This document shows positions 63,595-64,000 of a stretch of DNA of 64,000 nt, one piece after another (position 1 is the stretch's first letter; each line of letters opens with the position of its first letter). A program made the translations under genes and the position numbers. Source of the DNA: Fodinibacter sp963800505 (lineage in GTDB: Bacteria > Actinomycetota > Actinomycetes > Actinomycetales > Dermatophilaceae); the NCBI GenBank assembly GCA_963800505.1, contig CAWDBL010000008.1:124001-188000 (forward strand), given 5' to 3'. The notes under the pieces were generated by a model that saw only the letters and a list, made by a program, of their open reading frames with translations, made no database searches and was not told the DNA's origin.

Positions 63595-64000
63595 GTGCTC
63601 GAGACCGTGACCGCGACGCGCTTCGTCCTGCCCCTGCGCGAGGGGGGCTCGCTGCCGGGGCTGGTCGAGGCCGACGACCTCGGCACCTACGTCGTGAAGT
63701 TCACCGGCGCCGGGCAGGGGCGCAAGGTGCTGGTCGCCGAGGTGCTCGTCGGCGAGCTGGCCCGGCGGCTCGACATCCCCACCCCCCGCCTGGCGGTCGT
63801 CGACCTGCCGAGCGCGATCGCGCGCTACGAGGCCGACGAGGAGGTGCAGGACCTGCTCAACGCCAGCCCGGGGCGCAACCTCGGGGTCGACTTCCTGCCG
63901 GGGTCGTTCGGCTACGACGGCTCGCGCGCGCCCTCGGCACAGGATGCCGGCGCCATCCTCTGGCTCGACGCCTACACCGCCAACGTCGACCGCACCTGGG
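63595..64000 (+). CDS. HipA-like kinase family protein, 5' end only
   Basis: The first 135 codons of a protein starting at GTG 63595 and running off the window. LPGLVEADDLGTYVVKFTGA and GRKVLVAEVLVGELARRLDI match the ATP-binding lobe of the actinobacterial HipA-family kinases (conserved Lys in VVKF), and ILWLDAYTANVDRTW matches the start of their catalytic loop (normally followed by Asn-x-N). This is a stand-alone housekeeping-like subfamily, not a toxin pair as far as visible. Divergent from the Ser/Thr kinase gene. Confidence 0.82.
   Translation, partial: MLETVTATRFVLPLREGGSLPGLVEADDLGTYVVKFTGAGQGRKVLVAEVLVGELARRLDIPTPRLAVVDLPSAIARYEADEEVQDLLNASPGRNLGVDFLPGSFGYDGSRAPSAQDAGAILWLDAYTANVDRTW

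Noticed and set aside
63595..64000. HipBA toxin-antitoxin module
   Set aside because: No HipB-like gene precedes it; the upstream gene is a divergent Ser/Thr kinase, and the visible N-terminus fits the stand-alone HipA-like kinase subfamily.

Overview
The window is about 72% G+C by eye, densely coded on both strands, and dominated by genes typical of Actinobacteria: a complete Pup-proteasome locus, mycothiol ligase mshC, HelY, DUF3090, DUF5703, DUF3866 and F420-type luciferase-like oxidoreductases. Gene order strongly parallels the mycobacterial helY-tatC-tatA-pafC-pafB-pafA...prcA-prcB-pup-dop...mpa-trmI...metH...mshC...uppP block. Gene content (kamA/kdd, pullulanase, PPi-PEPCK-like protein) and word usage suggest a Micrococcales member, perhaps Intrasporangiaceae (Knoellia, Phycicoccus or Tetrasphaera relatives). 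The family-level placement is inference.

Layout. 1-7511 is a fermentation-flavoured segment: pta-ackA (minus), a DUF1269-like protein, a lipoprotein, then a divergent kdd/kamA pair for lysine catabolism and a YbaK-type deacylase. 7528-16673 carries an Lrp/AsnC regulator, a 5'-3' exonuclease, an AraC-type regulator next to a VOC protein, HelY, a lipid kinase, a small winged-helix regulator, a decayed fibronectin-III gene and an AspT/YidE-like exporter. 16675-32856 is the Tat plus Pup-proteasome region: tatC, tatA, pafC, pafB, two FKBP isomerases, pafA, prcA, prcB, pup, dop and, after four unrelated genes, the ring ATPase mpa. 32879-43382 holds trmI, a site-2-type protease, cobalamin-dependent metH, a RecB-family nuclease, a HAD phosphatase, a PAC2 protein, a repeat-bearing non-coding stretch, and mshC. 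43406-47993 holds an uncharacterised conserved trio (SCO1664-type kinase-like protein, DUF3090 zinc-ribbon protein, histidine phosphatase) into which a four-gene cobalt/nickel ECF transporter has been placed. 48068-55385 holds corA, uppP, a second LLM oxidoreductase, an aldo/keto reductase, an acidic protein, DUF5703, an M20 peptidase and an FGGY kinase. 55527-64000 holds tRNA-Leu(GAG), a 1128-residue PPi-type PEP carboxykinase-like protein, a secreted pullulanase, a Ser/Thr protein kinase and the start of a HipA-like kinase.

How they work together. Pup is deamidated by Dop, ligated to targets by PafA, recognised by Mpa and degraded by PrcA/PrcB; PafB/PafC are WYL-type regulators. Pta-AckA, lysine 2,3-aminomutase with 3,5-diaminohexanoate dehydrogenase, and a PPi-dependent PEPCK would fit anaerobic carbon metabolism with acetyl-phosphate and pyrophosphate economy. 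CbiM/Q/O could feed metal for cobalamin, which metH needs (and which the missing KamDE step would need).

Regulatory architecture. Many genes that head a transcription unit show a TANNNT -10 element 6-7 bases before the start codon and no Shine-Dalgarno sequence, implying leaderless transcripts. Several divergent pairs share 20-45 bp, and at dop/hydrolase the two -10 boxes physically overlap. Start codons were chosen using this signal or a clear Shine-Dalgarno sequence where possible. Long antisense open frames were treated as high-GC shadows and left out.
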